Notes under the pieces: model-generated
Database searches by the model: none
What the model saw: only the letters and a program-made list of their open reading frames with translations
Told to the model about the DNA's origin: nothing
Assembly: GCA_027025615.1 (NCBI GenBank)
Contig: JALVQM010000288.1
Location: 7,203 to 13,744, forward strand
Source: Desulfobacteraceae bacterium
GTDB lineage: Bacteria; Desulfobacterota; Desulfobacteria; Desulfobacterales; Desulfosarcinaceae
DNA length: 6,542 nt
Reading direction: 5' to 3'
Shown: one piece after another, positions 6,263-6,542 of the stretch
Position numbering within the stretch: position 1 is the stretch's first letter
Layout of the letters: each line of letters begins with the position of its first letter
Translations under genes and position numbers: made by a program

Positions 6263-6542
6263 TTATTGCTGAATTGGAGGTCCTACGGAAACTTCCAGGG
6301 GCACATCAGCCTGGAGGCCGAAGTCGTCGAAATAAGTATTCTTACTTCCATCTCCGAAGGTATGCAGGCCAATCTCGGCCCTTTCCGGCAGGCCGTTTGC
6401 TGGACTGAAAAAGATGCTTTCCACACTTTTTACTATGGTGTCAGGATAGTCATTGTCCCCGACGATAGACACGGTTGCAACAGCCGAATTTATGGTGTCC
6501 CATTTAATCAATGTAAAATAGTCGGTATCGGCGGTCCATGGT
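6263..6542 (-). CDS. C-terminal end of a probable secreted beta-sandwich protein (5' end beyond window)
   Basis: The frame is open from the right edge to TAA at 6263-6265, giving 92 codons; the true start lies outside. A TTG codon at 6509-6511 could be mistaken for a start, but the frame continues upstream of it ('PWTADTDYFT') and there is no reason to begin there. The sequence alternates short hydrophobic strands with Asp/Gly/Asn turns. It contains 'AEIGLHTFGDG' then 'NTYFDDFGLQ', a pattern common in the last strands of concanavalin A-like/LamG jelly-roll domains, where 'YFDDF' closes the sandwich. Such proteins are usually exported and bind or cleave polysaccharide, but the diagnostic part lies outside the window. 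No PEP-CTERM-type or membrane anchor is seen at the C-terminus, which ends 'VGPPIQQ'. The family assignment is tentative; that this is coding is fairly secure. Confidence 0.55.
   Translation of the reverse strand, partial: PWTADTDYFTLIKWDTINSAVATVSIVGDNDYPDTIVKSVESIFFSPANGLPERAEIGLHTFGDGSKNTYFDDFGLQADVPLEVSVGPPIQQ

Noticed and set aside
6208..6408. 66-codon plus-strand open frame near the right edge
   Set aside because: Most of it is antisense to the beta-sandwich protein end. It has no clear Shine-Dalgarno and no family resemblance.

Overview
All genes in this window lie on the minus strand, so they read right to left. The protein content suggests a Gram-negative, probably anaerobic bacterium, most likely Desulfobacterota (the former deltaproteobacteria). 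Two things point there: a fused ADP-forming acyl-CoA synthetase, and an MCE/Mla-type envelope lipid transporter of the kind that has a STAS-fused permease and an auxiliary lipoprotein. This placement is inferred from protein style only; there is no rRNA or other marker gene here.

Layout from right to left. (1) 6263-6542 is the last 92 codons of a gene running in from beyond the right edge. It looks like the end of a secreted, beta-rich protein, possibly of the concanavalin-like/LamG type. (2) 6006-6262 is non-coding. It holds a near-consensus -10 box, a 5'-leader stem-loop and some short repeats. (3) 3789-6005 is a complete 738-residue ADP-forming acyl-CoA synthetase with the ATP-grasp (beta) part first and the CoA-binding/ligase (alpha) part second. 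Both catalytic-type histidine motifs are present. It starts at TTG behind a good Shine-Dalgarno sequence. (4) 3689-3788 is a short spacer with a 10-bp direct repeat and a weak promoter candidate. (5) 1-3688 is a compact five-gene operon. It encodes a 76-residue cysteine-motif protein, a STAS-MlaE permease fusion, an MlaF ATPase, an MlaD-like MCE protein, and a PqiC-like auxiliary lipoprotein that is cut by the left edge. Gaps between these genes are 1-18 nt.

The operon should work as one machine. The ATPase and permease form the inner-membrane ABC core. The MCE protein is anchored there and extends a hydrophobic channel and a long helical tail into the periplasm. The lipoprotein probably sits at the outer membrane as partner or docking point. 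The STAS domain, a separate MlaB subunit in E. coli, is fused to the permease here. No MlaC-type soluble carrier is seen within the window. The acyl-CoA synthetase is more likely an independent metabolic gene that happens to lie upstream.

I see no mobile element, CRISPR array, tRNA, rRNA or convincing intrinsic terminator. The families are known. The less ordinary points are the cysteine-motif protein leading the transporter operon, the altered STAS signature, and the long MlaD tail paired with a lipoprotein.
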